Source: DATNPX01 sp036702975
Lineage (GTDB): Bacteria; Cyanobacteriota; Vampirovibrionia; Obscuribacterales; Obscuribacteraceae
Assembly (NCBI GenBank): GCA_036702975.1
Contig: DATNPX010000054.1
Coordinates: forward strand, 124,001-188,000
Reading direction: 5' to 3'
Length of the DNA stretch: 64,000 nucleotides
The notes beneath the pieces are model-generated. The model worked only from the letters and a program-made list of their open reading frames with translations. It searched no databases and was not told the origin of the DNA. This document shows positions 7,883 through 16,923 of this stretch, one piece after another; within the stretch, counting starts at the first letter, position 1; the number at the start of each line of letters is the position of its first letter. The position numbers and the translations under genes are program-made.

Positions 7883-9436
7883 ATGACCGCAAGCGCAAAG
7901 ACCCGTACTGTAGTCGATACTGCGGCTCACGCTGTACATATTGGTAATTCTTCTCGGGAAGGTGCGGGCGAGTTGTTGCATGTTTGTTCGCCCATTGATG
8001 GCGAAGAGCTGATCTCATTAAAGTTAGCGACTGCCGCAGATGTTGATGCTGCAGTTACGGCTGCCAGCAAAGCTTTTAAGTCATGGCGGCTTGTTCCGGC
8101 GCCAGTGCGCGGAGAGCTTGTGCGCAAGATTGCAGAAAAAGCACGTCATAGAAAAGCAGAACTAGGTGCATTGCTATCGCGTGAAGTCGGCAAAACGATT
8201 CAAGAGGCATTGGGCGAAATTCAAGAGTGGATTGACGTTTGTGATTTTGCAGTCGGTCTATCACGCCAGCTGCATGGGTTGACGATTTCATCCGAACGTC
8301 CCGGTCACCGCATGATGGAACAGTGGCATCCGCTTGGGCCCATTGGTGTCATCACTGCATTCAATTTCCCGGTAGCGGTTTGGGCTTGGAACGCAATGCT
8401 CGCATTTGTCTGTGGTGACTCAGTGGTTTGGAAACCTTCCGAAAAGGCTCCGTTATGCGCACTCGCATGCCAAAATCTTGTTAGTGAAGTGCAAAATGAA
8501 TTTGACTACAAGATTTCAGATGGTACTAACGTCAAAGACTTGGCGTTGTCTAGTGTTGTTGTAGGACTCGTCGATGTGGGCGAAGCTCTCGCTGCCTCGC
8601 CGGCTTTACCGCTTGTCTCCGCCACTGGTTCGACGCGAATGGGTGTCGCGGTTGCTCAAACTGTCGCCAAACGGTTAGGAAGATCTTTGCTCGAGTTGGG
8701 TGGAAATAACGCAATGATTGTTGCACCGTCTGCAGATCTCGAGTTGGCCACTCGTGCAATCGTCTTTGCCGCAGTCGGCACGGCCGGACAGCGTTGCACG
8801 ACTTTGCGTCGACTGATTGTTCATAACTCTCACCGTGAACAGCTGGTTGAGCGGCTAAAGAAAGTCTACGCAAATTTGAAAATCGGCGATCCTGGCGATA
8901 CAGACAACCTGGTTGGGCCATTGATCGACGAAAGATCTTTCAATTCCATGCAGAGTGCTTTGAAGCAAGCTGCTGAGCAGGGTGGGAAGATCTATGGTGG
9001 TGAACGTGTGACAAGCAATGTTCCGGCAAAAGGCTATTACGTCAGACCTGCGATCGTTGAAATCAAACCAACTGCCGCGATAGTTCAAGAGGAGACATTT
9101 GCACCGATTCTATATGTGCTGTCTTACGATAACTTTGATGAAGCAATCGATATTCAAAATAACGTGCCACAGGGGCTCTCGTCATCAGTTTTCACAAGCG
9201 ACGTGCGAGAAGCCGAACTATTCGTCTCACCAGCTGGTAGTGATTGCGGTATCGCAAACGTGAACATCGGTACCAGTGGTGCTGAAATTGGTGGTGCTTT
9301 CGGTGGCGAAAAGCAAACGGGTGGTGGACGAGAATCGGGGTCAGATTCCTGGAAGAACTATATGCGCAGAACGACGAACACCATCAACTATTCTAAAGAA
9401 CTGCCTCTGGCTCAGGGCATTCAATTCAATGTGTAA
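7883..9436 (+). CDS. Aldehyde dehydrogenase, ALDH7 (antiquitin-like) family
   Basis: NAD-dependent aldehyde dehydrogenase of 517 aa. The catalytic cysteine is C305 in GTAGQRCTT, and the general base is E271 in LLELGGNN. The C-terminal block GTSGAEIGGAFGGEKQTGGG is typical of the ALDH7/antiquitin group, which oxidises alpha-aminoadipic semialdehyde in lysine catabolism; that substrate is inferred from the family. ATG 7883 has a GGAGG box at 7870-7874, whereas the GTG at 7868 overlaps this box. No other lysine degradation gene is close by. Confidence 0.92.
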   Translation: MTASAKTRTVVDTAAHAVHIGNSSREGAGELLHVCSPIDGEELISLKLATAADVDAAVTAASKAFKSWRLVPAPVRGELVRKIAEKARHRKAELGALLSREVGKTIQEALGEIQEWIDVCDFAVGLSRQLHGLTISSERPGHRMMEQWHPLGPIGVITAFNFPVAVWAWNAMLAFVCGDSVVWKPSEKAPLCALACQNLVSEVQNEFDYKISDGTNVKDLALSSVVVGLVDVGEALAASPALPLVSATGSTRMGVAVAQTVAKRLGRSLLELGGNNAMIVAPSADLELATRAIVFAAVGTAGQRCTTLRRLIVHNSHREQLVERLKKVYANLKIGDPGDTDNLVGPLIDERSFNSMQSALKQAAEQGGKIYGGERVTSNVPAKGYYVRPAIVEIKPTAAIVQEETFAPILYVLSYDNFDEAIDIQNNVPQGLSSSVFTSDVREAELFVSPAGSDCGIANVNIGTSGAEIGGAFGGEKQTGGGRESGSDSWKNYMRRTTNTINYSKELPLAQGIQFNV

Positions 9437-9447
9437 GTGCTGAAAGA

Positions 9448-10329
9448 CTAGCCGATAATTGTCTTGAGGACTTTTTTCGCTTGCGTTGAAACCGCCTCGT
9501 TTCTATCGTGGCTCAGCCTCTCCAAGAGTTCAATTGAGCTGCTAGGATTCATTGCAATGCGCTTTCGTACTCTACTGTCTTGGTCTTCACCAAGAGTCCA
9601 GATGCAATCAAATGGAATTCTGTCATTTGATGCCACCGCTGCTCTTACTGGAAGTAACATACTTTGGGCTAGCTGTCGTAGAATATTTTCTGTATTGGTG
9701 CTGTCAGCAGCCTGTTTCTTCAGCCAACTCAAACCACATTTGTAGGCTAGAGCTCCCGGTAAACGTCGTTTGTTTTTATTAGTCTTTGTTGCAGTACCGA
9801 AGTGCCAGTGCACTGTTTCTGCCAATGCCCCCGACGTAGCTTGTTTGAGCACCACCATTTCCACTTTTTGAACTAGTTCTGCCGTCACCACTATCTTTCG
9901 CCTGGGGAGCTCTTTCGGTTCCATGCGCAGAGGCTGTGGCTGTGCTGTAGCCACAGCCATCGCTACTTTTGCCAGGTCGTTCTCTTCTTCTTCGGTCAAG
10001 AATTTCGGCGGTCTAGTTGCAGCATTTGCCCGCGCAATTGTTGGATAAAGGAGCTCGTCAAACTCAGTCCAGTTGTCTGCCTTTGCCGCATTGTGTTGAA
10101 GATAGCGTTCATATGCTGATTGAGATGCTTGCTGCGAAACGCTTCTTTTCAGAGGCATGTGCTGCCAGTGGTGCATGCTTAGTGGACCGTGCTCAATGTT
10201 GCATATTTGCTCATCTGAATGATCGGTTTTGATGTGCTGCCTCAGACGCGCTAAGTCCTGCTCTTGTATACGTCTATCTTCCGTTGCATGCGGCGCAGAG
10301 AAGATACGTTGCAGAAGTTCTCGTAACAT
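9448..10329 (-). CDS. Hypothetical protein with HEAT/LRV-like C-terminus
   Basis: 293 aa, no signal peptide. The N-terminal two thirds are Gln/Ala/Glu-rich and of unknown fold. The last 75 residues contain repeats of the type VRxxVAxNxxIP...LxxDxDxxVRxxIAxNP, resembling leucine-rich-repeat-variant or HEAT-like helical repeats used in protein binding. The gene is convergent with the aldehyde dehydrogenase, 11 bases apart. A perfect 10-bp hairpin lies inside the coding region at 9932-9958, in a stretch encoding Ala/Thr/Gln/Pro. Confidence 0.7.
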   Translation of the reverse strand: MLRELLQRIFSAPHATEDRRIQEQDLARLRQHIKTDHSDEQICNIEHGPLSMHHWQHMPLKRSVSQQASQSAYERYLQHNAAKADNWTEFDELLYPTIARANAATRPPKFLTEEEENDLAKVAMAVATAQPQPLRMEPKELPRRKIVVTAELVQKVEMVVLKQATSGALAETVHWHFGTATKTNKNKRRLPGALAYKCGLSWLKKQAADSTNTENILRQLAQSMLLPVRAAVASNDRIPFDCIWTLGEDQDSRVRKRIAMNPSSSIELLERLSHDRNEAVSTQAKKVLKTIIG

Positions 10330-10418
10330 TTATTGCCCGCTCTGTTTCAGTAAACCTTCATAAGTTCGATGTCTGTTTAGTTTTAGTATAATTTCAATCG
10401 ATCAGCCGCGGAGAATGA

Positions 10419-11279
10419 ATGAAGCGATTCTTTCAAGCAGCCTTTCCTCGTTCGCCTGTTTTTGGGCGAACAATGCTTGCATTATTCTTTTACTCAATAT
10501 TAATTGTTTATCTCGTCAAGCATGTCTCTCACTTTCAAGGTATAGAGGCAATTGACATAACTGCCAGTAGCACAATTGCTATCGGTTTGATCTACGCGTT
10601 TCGCATCAATAGCGCGTATGACCGTTGGTGGGAAGGTCGAAAGTTGTGGGGACAGCTCGTCAATGATCTGCGCAATCTCTGTATCAAATTCGATCTTTAT
10701 TTCAACGTCAGCGCCGAAGAAAAAGCCGAGTTCGGAAACCTGGTAAGCGCCTTTCCGTTTGCACTAAAAGACCATTTGCGGGGCATAAGAACCGACTTAA
10801 CAACTCTTGGAGTCGCCGTTCCGGACGACAAAACGAACGATCGTCATGCTCCACTGCTGATGGCAACTCTTATTTTTGAATTTGTGCAAAAAAAGCGAAT
10901 GAATACATCGCATGAATTTATCGATTTTCTCATCGTCGACAAACATCTATCAGCCATGATGGATGTTTGTGGTGCTTGTGAACGCATTAAAAATACGCCG
11001 ATATCGAAGTGGTTCAATGTCAGCATTTGGCTCTGGCTCACCGTATATCTGTCGATGCTGCCATGGCTGTTAGCCGATGAACTACATTTGTGGACCGTTC
11101 TAGTGGTTATGTTCGCCGGATATTTTGGCGTTGCTATCGAACTAATTGCGGAAGAGATTCAGGAGCCATTTGGTTGCGACGCTAACGATTTGCGGACCGA
11201 TAAATATTGCGAGACGATTGCCGAGTCAGTAAAGCAGATACTGCATACGGTGCCACTGGCGGTCACACAGAAAAGTTGA
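10419..11279 (+). CDS. Bestrophin-like anion channel family protein
   Basis: 286 aa. The signature AFRINSAYDRWWEGRKLWG (about residues 60-78) and the C-terminal EPFGCDANDLRTD identify the bestrophin/UPF0187 family. Hydrophobic helices lie at about 17-36, 48-60 and 200-245. Bacterial members form pentameric ion channels; which ion passes is not clear from sequence. The start has GGAG about 9 bases upstream. The gene is divergent from its left neighbour and convergent with the kinase gene to the right. Confidence 0.9.
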   Translation: MKRFFQAAFPRSPVFGRTMLALFFYSILIVYLVKHVSHFQGIEAIDITASSTIAIGLIYAFRINSAYDRWWEGRKLWGQLVNDLRNLCIKFDLYFNVSAEEKAEFGNLVSAFPFALKDHLRGIRTDLTTLGVAVPDDKTNDRHAPLLMATLIFEFVQKKRMNTSHEFIDFLIVDKHLSAMMDVCGACERIKNTPISKWFNVSIWLWLTVYLSMLPWLLADELHLWTVLVVMFAGYFGVAIELIAEEIQEPFGCDANDLRTDKYCETIAESVKQILHTVPLAVTQKS

Positions 11280-11305
11280 CTGACGCAGCTGTGTCTAAGA
11301 CCGTG

Positions 11306-13420
11306 CTATCGAACCACTAACCACAGGGTCATGAGAATGGCCACTGCGAGCATGGTGGCAGTTGCGATCATGAGCGGTGTCCAGTTTTCCCAAAAAAGGA
11401 ACGGATTTTGCGCTATTTCGAGCAAATATTCCGGAATCTCCCGCTTCGCCTGATCGGCTGTAATTATCGGTCTGGGAGCGCTAACTTCCAATAAAGATAT
11501 CTCTTCAGAATTCGGTATCTCTATCACTTCATAGGCTTTGTTCACGCGCTGAGGTGCACCGGCAGAAGGGTCAGATTGCGGTGCAGGCGCCGGCACAAAG
11601 GGTTGTTCTTCGGTCGGTTTGGTGGTGTTTGGTTGGCGAACCCACTTCTGGTCCCTCTCAAGTTCTGTTTGCTCTTTCACCACCACCATGCGTTGGCGGC
11701 GCGCGTTGGCATCACCCTTTCGCGCCAATCTTTCTATATCGGTTTCGACTTGAGGTTTCGCGTTCTGTCGGTCTTTGCTTTCCCATGATTTTTGGCTCTG
11801 CAACACCATATCGAACAAACGCTCGGCATCGTTTTGCTCTTCTTTGTTCGAAAACGGCATCAGCGATTTTGGTGCTTTTTTCTTTTGATAGGCAAAATTG
11901 GGCTTTCGATGCGCCTTAAGAAGTCGCAAATCCTCTATCACTTGAGAAATTTCTTGATAGCGATTCTCTGGTGTCTTCTCTATCATCCGCATGACGACTG
12001 CTTCCACGTCCTCATGGATGTCGCAATTGTACATCACAGCATCAAAGGGGCGGGGGGCAACTTTGAAGTGTTGCACGACGATACTGAGTGGATTTGGGCC
12101 TGTGAATACTCTCTTGCCCACGATCGCTTCATACATTGAGCATCCCAGTGAATAGATATCCGAACGAACGTCGAGTCTTCTTCCAAGGCACTGTTCAGGG
12201 CTCATGCAGGATGGATCTGCGAATACATCAGTAGACTGAGTCATCGCTTGTGCTTCGCTGCCGAGGCTCGGCAGTGATTTCATCACCCCAAAATCAGCCA
12301 CTTTTGCTCGTCTTTGCCCTAGCTGTCCAGTTAACAGAATATTGCCTGGTTTCAAGTCGCGGTGCAAAACACCATGCTCGTGCGCATAGGAGAGGGCCTC
12401 GCAAACGTCTAAGAAGATGTCCAGCACTTCCGAAACATCAAGAAATCCTTCTTCCTTGATCGCTTTCTTGAGCGAGCCACCCTCGATCAAATCCATCACG
12501 TAAAAGGGGCGTCCACTCTTATCCATGGCGGAATCGTATATGGCGACGATGTGCGGATGGTTTAGAGCCTTTGACTTTTCCACCTCTTGGATGATGCGCT
12601 TGACGATACGTCGATGGCGGCTGATGGGCGTAGACACTAATTTCAAGCACATCATTCTGCCAGTAGCGCCATCACGTGCTCTGTAAGTTGGCCCGAACGT
12701 TCCTTTACCGATGACCGAATCGACCTCGTAGCGCCCGCCTATTAAATAGGACTGGCTTATGGTCGGGTCAGGGGAGTTTATTCTTGTCTCCTGTGGCAAA
12801 AATTCTGCTCCAATCTCGGCTGGCAGAAAAGTCTGGAATGGCTTTGGTACATCTGCTTGTGTTTCCGGATTTACTGATGAGTGGTTTGACTCTACAGCGG
12901 TTGAGCTCGGATTAGACTCAGTCTCTACCTTCACAACTCCCTCTGGTTGTGGCTGATGTGGTTTGACTTGAGCTGTTTGAATGTTTGGCAGATTTGCATA
13001 TCCAAGAGCCCATGGGCTTATTGCAGTTGGTTCTTCTGCCGACTTGCTTTCATGTGATTGTGCTACGTCGTTCGCTGAACTTTCCGATGCGACTGTCTGT
13101 GCTTTCACCACTGTCTCTGCAGCTGCAATCGGCGATTGATTCACCGGTTGGAGGGAAACCATTATTGGTTGGGAGAGGCTCTGCTCTTCCTCTTGTGCGG
13201 CTGCGCGTACTTCCGAATTGAATGGCAGATCATCGTCTTGTGCTTCGGTCAGAGCGCATTTGCAGCACTGTTGCCAGCGGCTCAAGCCAGAGCCTGGATC
13301 TGTTTGGAACCAGGACGAAACTGTAAACTTCAGATCTTTGGCCAGGGGTTTTTGGCACTTAGGGCAGAGTGTTGGCTCTTGATCTGGGTCGGTTGTTTCT
13401 CGATTGAGTGATTCGCTCAT
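11306..13420 (-). CDS. Ser/Thr protein kinase with N-terminal zinc ribbon and C-terminal membrane anchor
   Basis: 704 aa. An N-terminal putative zinc ribbon has C19-x2-C22 and C52/C55. A long Gln/Ser/Thr-rich linker follows to about residue 225. The Hanks-type kinase domain spans about 231-500, with glycine loop GKGTFGPTY, ATP lysine K260, HRDLKPGN at 353-360, DFG at 377-379 and MSPEQC at 406-411. The segment before it reads ADPSC, where active kinases usually have GTPxY. A Pro-rich linker leads to one transmembrane helix at about 680-702. The kinase therefore faces the cytoplasm with almost no external part. Targets unknown. Confidence 0.92.
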   Translation of the reverse strand: MSESLNRETTDPDQEPTLCPKCQKPLAKDLKFTVSSWFQTDPGSGLSRWQQCCKCALTEAQDDDLPFNSEVRAAAQEEEQSLSQPIMVSLQPVNQSPIAAAETVVKAQTVASESSANDVAQSHESKSAEEPTAISPWALGYANLPNIQTAQVKPHQPQPEGVVKVETESNPSSTAVESNHSSVNPETQADVPKPFQTFLPAEIGAEFLPQETRINSPDPTISQSYLIGGRYEVDSVIGKGTFGPTYRARDGATGRMMCLKLVSTPISRHRRIVKRIIQEVEKSKALNHPHIVAIYDSAMDKSGRPFYVMDLIEGGSLKKAIKEEGFLDVSEVLDIFLDVCEALSYAHEHGVLHRDLKPGNILLTGQLGQRRAKVADFGVMKSLPSLGSEAQAMTQSTDVFADPSCMSPEQCLGRRLDVRSDIYSLGCSMYEAIVGKRVFTGPNPLSIVVQHFKVAPRPFDAVMYNCDIHEDVEAVVMRMIEKTPENRYQEISQVIEDLRLLKAHRKPNFAYQKKKAPKSLMPFSNKEEQNDAERLFDMVLQSQKSWESKDRQNAKPQVETDIERLARKGDANARRQRMVVVKEQTELERDQKWVRQPNTTKPTEEQPFVPAPAPQSDPSAGAPQRVNKAYEVIEIPNSEEISLLEVSAPRPIITADQAKREIPEYLLEIAQNPFLFWENWTPLMIATATMLAVAILMTLWLVVR

Positions 13421-13439
13421 CGCTCCACAATTTAATCCC

Positions 13440-13464
13440 GGCGGGTATTGTCGTTATACCCGCC
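13440..13464 (-). terminator. Perfect 9-bp hairpin downstream of ArsC-like gene
   Basis: GGCGGGTAT (13440-13448) pairs with ATACCCGCC (13456-13464) across a 7-base loop. It lies between the ArsC-family gene and the kinase gene, both on the minus strand. The U-tract is weak (GGGATTAAATT), so it may be a terminator or a processing/stability hairpin. Confidence 0.5.
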
Positions 13465-13500
13465 TTCTGATGCTTTGAGCAAATTTTGGCGGACCGAGGC

Positions 13501-13851
13501 TTAGTCAAATAACGCAGACTTGTACATGCCTTCGTTAAAACCGACAACCATGGTTTTGCCATTCTTTATTGTGGGGGCGCGTAGTTTGCCGGAGGGTCCG
13601 ATAAGAAGCTCTTCGAGTCTAGCCTTGCTCGGTTTTTCAGTCTTAAGATCTACTTCGAACACTTTTACGCCTTTGGTGGCGTAGAGTTTGTCTACCCCGG
13701 CAAGAAGCTTTAGCGCGTCATCGAAGTGCATAATCTCTTTTTTGCAGTCTACGACGTTTTTTACTTGCACTTTATTTGCTGCAAAGAAGTTGTCTGACTT
13801 CTGGCAGGTTGTGCAGTTCTTTCTGTGATACATCCAATCAATAGTCTTCAT
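13501..13851 (-). CDS. ArsC-family (seleno)protein-like thiol protein
   Basis: 116 aa thioredoxin-fold protein with an N-terminal CxxC (NCTTCQK, C13 and C16) and the C-terminal block GPSGKLRAPTI followed by VVGF. This pattern matches the group annotated as ArsC family (seleno)protein, in which some members have selenocysteine; here the codons are plain cysteines. It probably acts as a small redox protein; real arsenate reductase activity is not supported, since no other arsenic gene is near. A GGGG box lies about 5 bases before the ATG. Confidence 0.75.
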   Translation of the reverse strand: MKTIDWMYHRKNCTTCQKSDNFFAANKVQVKNVVDCKKEIMHFDDALKLLAGVDKLYATKGVKVFEVDLKTEKPSKARLEELLIGPSGKLRAPTIKNGKTMVVGFNEGMYKSALFD

Positions 13852-13917
13852 GGTTGCCCCGCGTAAATTTCAAGCTGCTGTCTATTATGGCTGAAATCAA
13901 ACGTATTCGATCGCTGT

Positions 13918-13945
13918 AAAAAAGAAAGCCATTTAAGCTGGCTTT
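13918..13945 (-). terminator. Rho-independent terminator of the histidine kinase gene
   Basis: On the minus strand AAAGCCA (13945-13939 complement) and TGGCTTT form a 7-bp stem with a 7-base loop, followed directly by CTTTTTT. It lies 21 bases after the stop of the sensor kinase gene. Confidence 0.85.
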
Positions 13946-13966
13946 GCGACAGCTGCTGTTCTGTTT

Positions 13967-15832
13967 TTACTCGCTGGCAGCGGTGTGAGGAGTTTGAGCG
14001 AGCGGTAGTTGCGATTCCACAGCTCTGGCCGCTAAAGGTATCGTAAGCTGAAACTTGCTTCCTTTTCCTTCCTCGCTCTCTGCCCAGATTTTGCCGCCGT
14101 GCAACTCAGTCATAACCTTACAAATAGTCAATCCGAGACCGCTGCCGCCTTTGGTCGTGGCCAGTTGCCCCTGAGCTTGGTGAAACCGTTCGAAGACTTT
14201 TCCCAGCTGAGAAGCTGGTATGCCTGGACCAAAGTCCTCAACGGTTATATGGGCAAACTCGTTATTTTGCACAGCATAGATTTTTACTGTTCCGTCAGGG
14301 CTCGAATACTTAACCGCATTTGATACCAAGTTTTGCAATACCCTGACAAATAGCTTCTCCTCGACTTGCACGAATAAGTCACTGTGTGTGAACTTCAGAG
14401 TGACTTTGGCGCTGTCGGCAAACCCCGTTACCAGATCTTCACACAGGTTGAAGCAATCATTGAGAGCGGTCGGCTTAGTATCAAGAACCACCATGCCTGC
14501 CCGTGCTTTTTCTACATCGAGCAGATCGTTTATGAGAGTCATCATACGAGAGACACTGCGCTGAGCCATTGCGATATAGCGTGTCTCTTTCTCTGTTGTG
14601 GTTGCGCTTGAAAGACTTTCTAGAAAGTCCAGCGCGTTCATGGTTGTTGTTAGCGGCGTGCGCAAATCGTGTGATACCATGGCCAGAATCTCTTGTTTCA
14701 TATTTTCTGCTGCACGTCGTTCACTGATGTCGTGAATGATGCAGAAAAATGACTTCTCCTCGGGAGACCATTGCACAGACCAGAGAGTATCTACAACTGT
14801 TCCGTTTGTTCGGAGCATTCTGGCTTCGACAGGTGTATCCTGACTGTGTCCCTTGGATTTGTCGAGGAAATCCAACACGTTTACCTTGTCGTCAGCCAAG
14901 ACAAGATCGACGATGTAGGTTTGTAGAAGCTCTCTACTCTTGGAGCCTAAAAGGTTGAGACTGGCAGGGTTAACAAAGGTTATTCGACCTTGTTCGTCGA
15001 GCGAACAGATCATATCGCGCGCGTTATTGAAGACTGCCTGTTCTTTGCGGGAAGCTTCCTTGAGCGCGCTGTCTAGGTCATGGAAAACCTGATCCAACCT
15101 CGCGATCTCGTCGGTTCCTCGTATCACCGGATTTAGTGGCAGACCGCTCGCTAGACGATAGGTATTGTCATTCATTTGTTTGAGCTTGTTCGTTATTCCT
15201 TTTGTCAAAAACAGCGCCATTATCGCCGTCAGCAACAGATTGAAAATCGCCGCCGTTAAAATCATCGACTGCGCTTCTTGGCGATGCAGTGCCTGCACCT
15301 CTGGGCTTTTATCGGCGACGGCTCTTAAGCGCTGCCCAGCTGTCGCTAGATCGCTGCTGAGCACGCTTTGAACAAGTTGACGCAATTTCCTCCACATCGG
15401 TTTTCTGGCGTCACGTTCATCTCCACCAGCTCGGTCAAACGATTCTTTCATTGTCCTTAAAAGAGCCAGACCCTCTTCTGCGTTCTTCTCAGATTGCTCA
15501 ATCGAAGGTCGCAGAAACTCGTCGCCTTCTGTAATGTCCTTGAGATGCTTGTAGTCTTTTCTCATCGTATCCAGACTGTCGTTAAAGGCCTTGTCGGACA
15601 GCGAGATGTTTTTGAGAGATTCTTCTGTTCCATAAATAGAGATGATTGCGTAGATTGTGTTGGTGATTTCGTTGATGCTAGCGGCCACTTCTCTTGCATG
15701 GTCTGCTTTCTTCAAGTCTGCTTCGGCTTCACTTTGTGAGATGGAGAGCCTCGTAAGTAGACCAAGCTGCACTAAAAGAGGCAGCGTTACTAAGAACAAG
15801 ACTTTATTGGAAAGTGACAGTTGAGTGCGCAT
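13967..15832 (-). CDS. Membrane sensor histidine kinase (HAMP-PAS-HisKA-HATPase), orphan
   Basis: 621 aa. Transmembrane helices at about 8-28 and 190-210 bracket a helical periplasmic sensor region. HAMP follows at about 211-262, then a PAS domain (about 265-372, with VNPASLNLLG). The dimerisation helix contains the phosphoacceptor H388 in MVSHDLRTPL. The ATPase domain shows NLVSNAVKYS, EDFGPGIP and GGSGLGLTIC. No response regulator is adjacent, so its partner is elsewhere. The architecture and periplasmic helix resemble the kinases at 40974-42803 and 62622 onward, suggesting paralogues. A clear terminator follows the gene. Confidence 0.93.
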   Translation of the reverse strand: MRTQLSLSNKVLFLVTLPLLVQLGLLTRLSISQSEAEADLKKADHAREVAASINEITNTIYAIISIYGTEESLKNISLSDKAFNDSLDTMRKDYKHLKDITEGDEFLRPSIEQSEKNAEEGLALLRTMKESFDRAGGDERDARKPMWRKLRQLVQSVLSSDLATAGQRLRAVADKSPEVQALHRQEAQSMILTAAIFNLLLTAIMALFLTKGITNKLKQMNDNTYRLASGLPLNPVIRGTDEIARLDQVFHDLDSALKEASRKEQAVFNNARDMICSLDEQGRITFVNPASLNLLGSKSRELLQTYIVDLVLADDKVNVLDFLDKSKGHSQDTPVEARMLRTNGTVVDTLWSVQWSPEEKSFFCIIHDISERRAAENMKQEILAMVSHDLRTPLTTTMNALDFLESLSSATTTEKETRYIAMAQRSVSRMMTLINDLLDVEKARAGMVVLDTKPTALNDCFNLCEDLVTGFADSAKVTLKFTHSDLFVQVEEKLFVRVLQNLVSNAVKYSSPDGTVKIYAVQNNEFAHITVEDFGPGIPASQLGKVFERFHQAQGQLATTKGGSGLGLTICKVMTELHGGKIWAESEEGKGSKFQLTIPLAARAVESQLPLAQTPHTAASE

Positions 15833-15958
15833 GCCGCTATTTTCTTCAAATATCGCCTATTCTAGGCCTTCTTCCAAGATGCCGCTAAAGTGTGCAGGGA
15901 AACCAGAAAAGTTGTCGGTATCGCATTTGGAACGCATAGCTTTTTAGATCTCTTCGTA

Positions 15959-16813
15959 TTACTTGGCGACCGGATCATAAGTCTGGGGTACGACCAATTT
16001 GCCATTTTCCATGTGCGGAGTAGCAGATTCGTCCGGCTTATTGTCATCGGTGTGATTAGCCGCAAAAACAGTAGCTTTTAAGCCGAAGGCACCAAATTTG
16101 ATCTTCAGTTCGTCTCGATACGGATTTTCGAATAAGCGAACAAGCAAAAGATTGAGTGCGATAAACAGAGCGACGAATAGGGTCAGTGCTGTTTGCATGA
16201 CTGCTGTATCAACCCAGAAGAAATAAGTGAATAAAATTGTCAGTCCGGCACCGGCAAAAAGCACACACCAGATAATCGGAGAAAGACCTCTCCGTCTTGC
16301 AACCATGCGAAATCGGCGAGCATCCGAGAGCTCACGCATAGCCGTTAAAATAGTTGAATAGCAAGCGACTTCGCGGTTTCCTTCAGGTTGATAGGCAGCT
16401 ATCGCTCGCCACAGGGCCTGGTACGGCGGAATGCTCTCCTCGCTCTTACGCCCTTCCGAGACTGCTTCCCAGTCTTCATCCATGACTACCTTGTAGTAGT
16501 CGGCGATAGGAACGCGAATGGACCGGCGCACTTCAGGCGGAAATCCTCGACATAAATTGGCTATGTCCGAGCAGCAATTTGCTTCTGTCTCAGCCATCAA
16601 GCGAGCCTGGTCGAATTTAGTTTGCACGTTGACTACGATCAATCCCAGCAAGACTGAATACATGGTGCCGATGACAGCCAAAAGGTATCCGGCGACCTCG
16701 TGGTGTTTGCTGAAGTCCATTTTATGAAAATATTTTCGAACCAAGACCAGGCCAATACCTGTGAGTAATAGGCATGACCCGATCATTACTAGGCTGTCAG
16801 TTAGGATATTCAT
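15959..16813 (-). CDS. DUF4239 (bestrophin-like) membrane protein
   Basis: 284 aa. Two N-terminal transmembrane helices (about 5-25 and 38-60, with GYLLAVIGTMYSVLLGLIVV) and two C-terminal ones (about 185-235) flank a helical soluble region, the usual layout of DUF4239 proteins, which are considered distantly bestrophin-like. ATG 16813 is preferred because GAGGAAG lies just upstream; the frame extends to an ATG at 16840 lacking a site. It lies between an FtsH-like protease gene and a histidine kinase gene, all on the same strand. Transport role is only inferred. Confidence 0.85.
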   Translation of the reverse strand: MNILTDSLVMIGSCLLLTGIGLVLVRKYFHKMDFSKHHEVAGYLLAVIGTMYSVLLGLIVVNVQTKFDQARLMAETEANCCSDIANLCRGFPPEVRRSIRVPIADYYKVVMDEDWEAVSEGRKSEESIPPYQALWRAIAAYQPEGNREVACYSTILTAMRELSDARRFRMVARRRGLSPIIWCVLFAGAGLTILFTYFFWVDTAVMQTALTLFVALFIALNLLLVRLFENPYRDELKIKFGAFGLKATVFAANHTDDNKPDESATPHMENGKLVVPQTYDPVAK

Positions 16814-16923
16814 GACCAGTCTTCCTCGGTAGACTGACATGATATCGATATTTTGATGCCAGAGCTAGTGCTCGTCGCTAGCAGAAGACAGAACCTGTTC
16901 TACATCTATCTCTTGTTGTCTTG

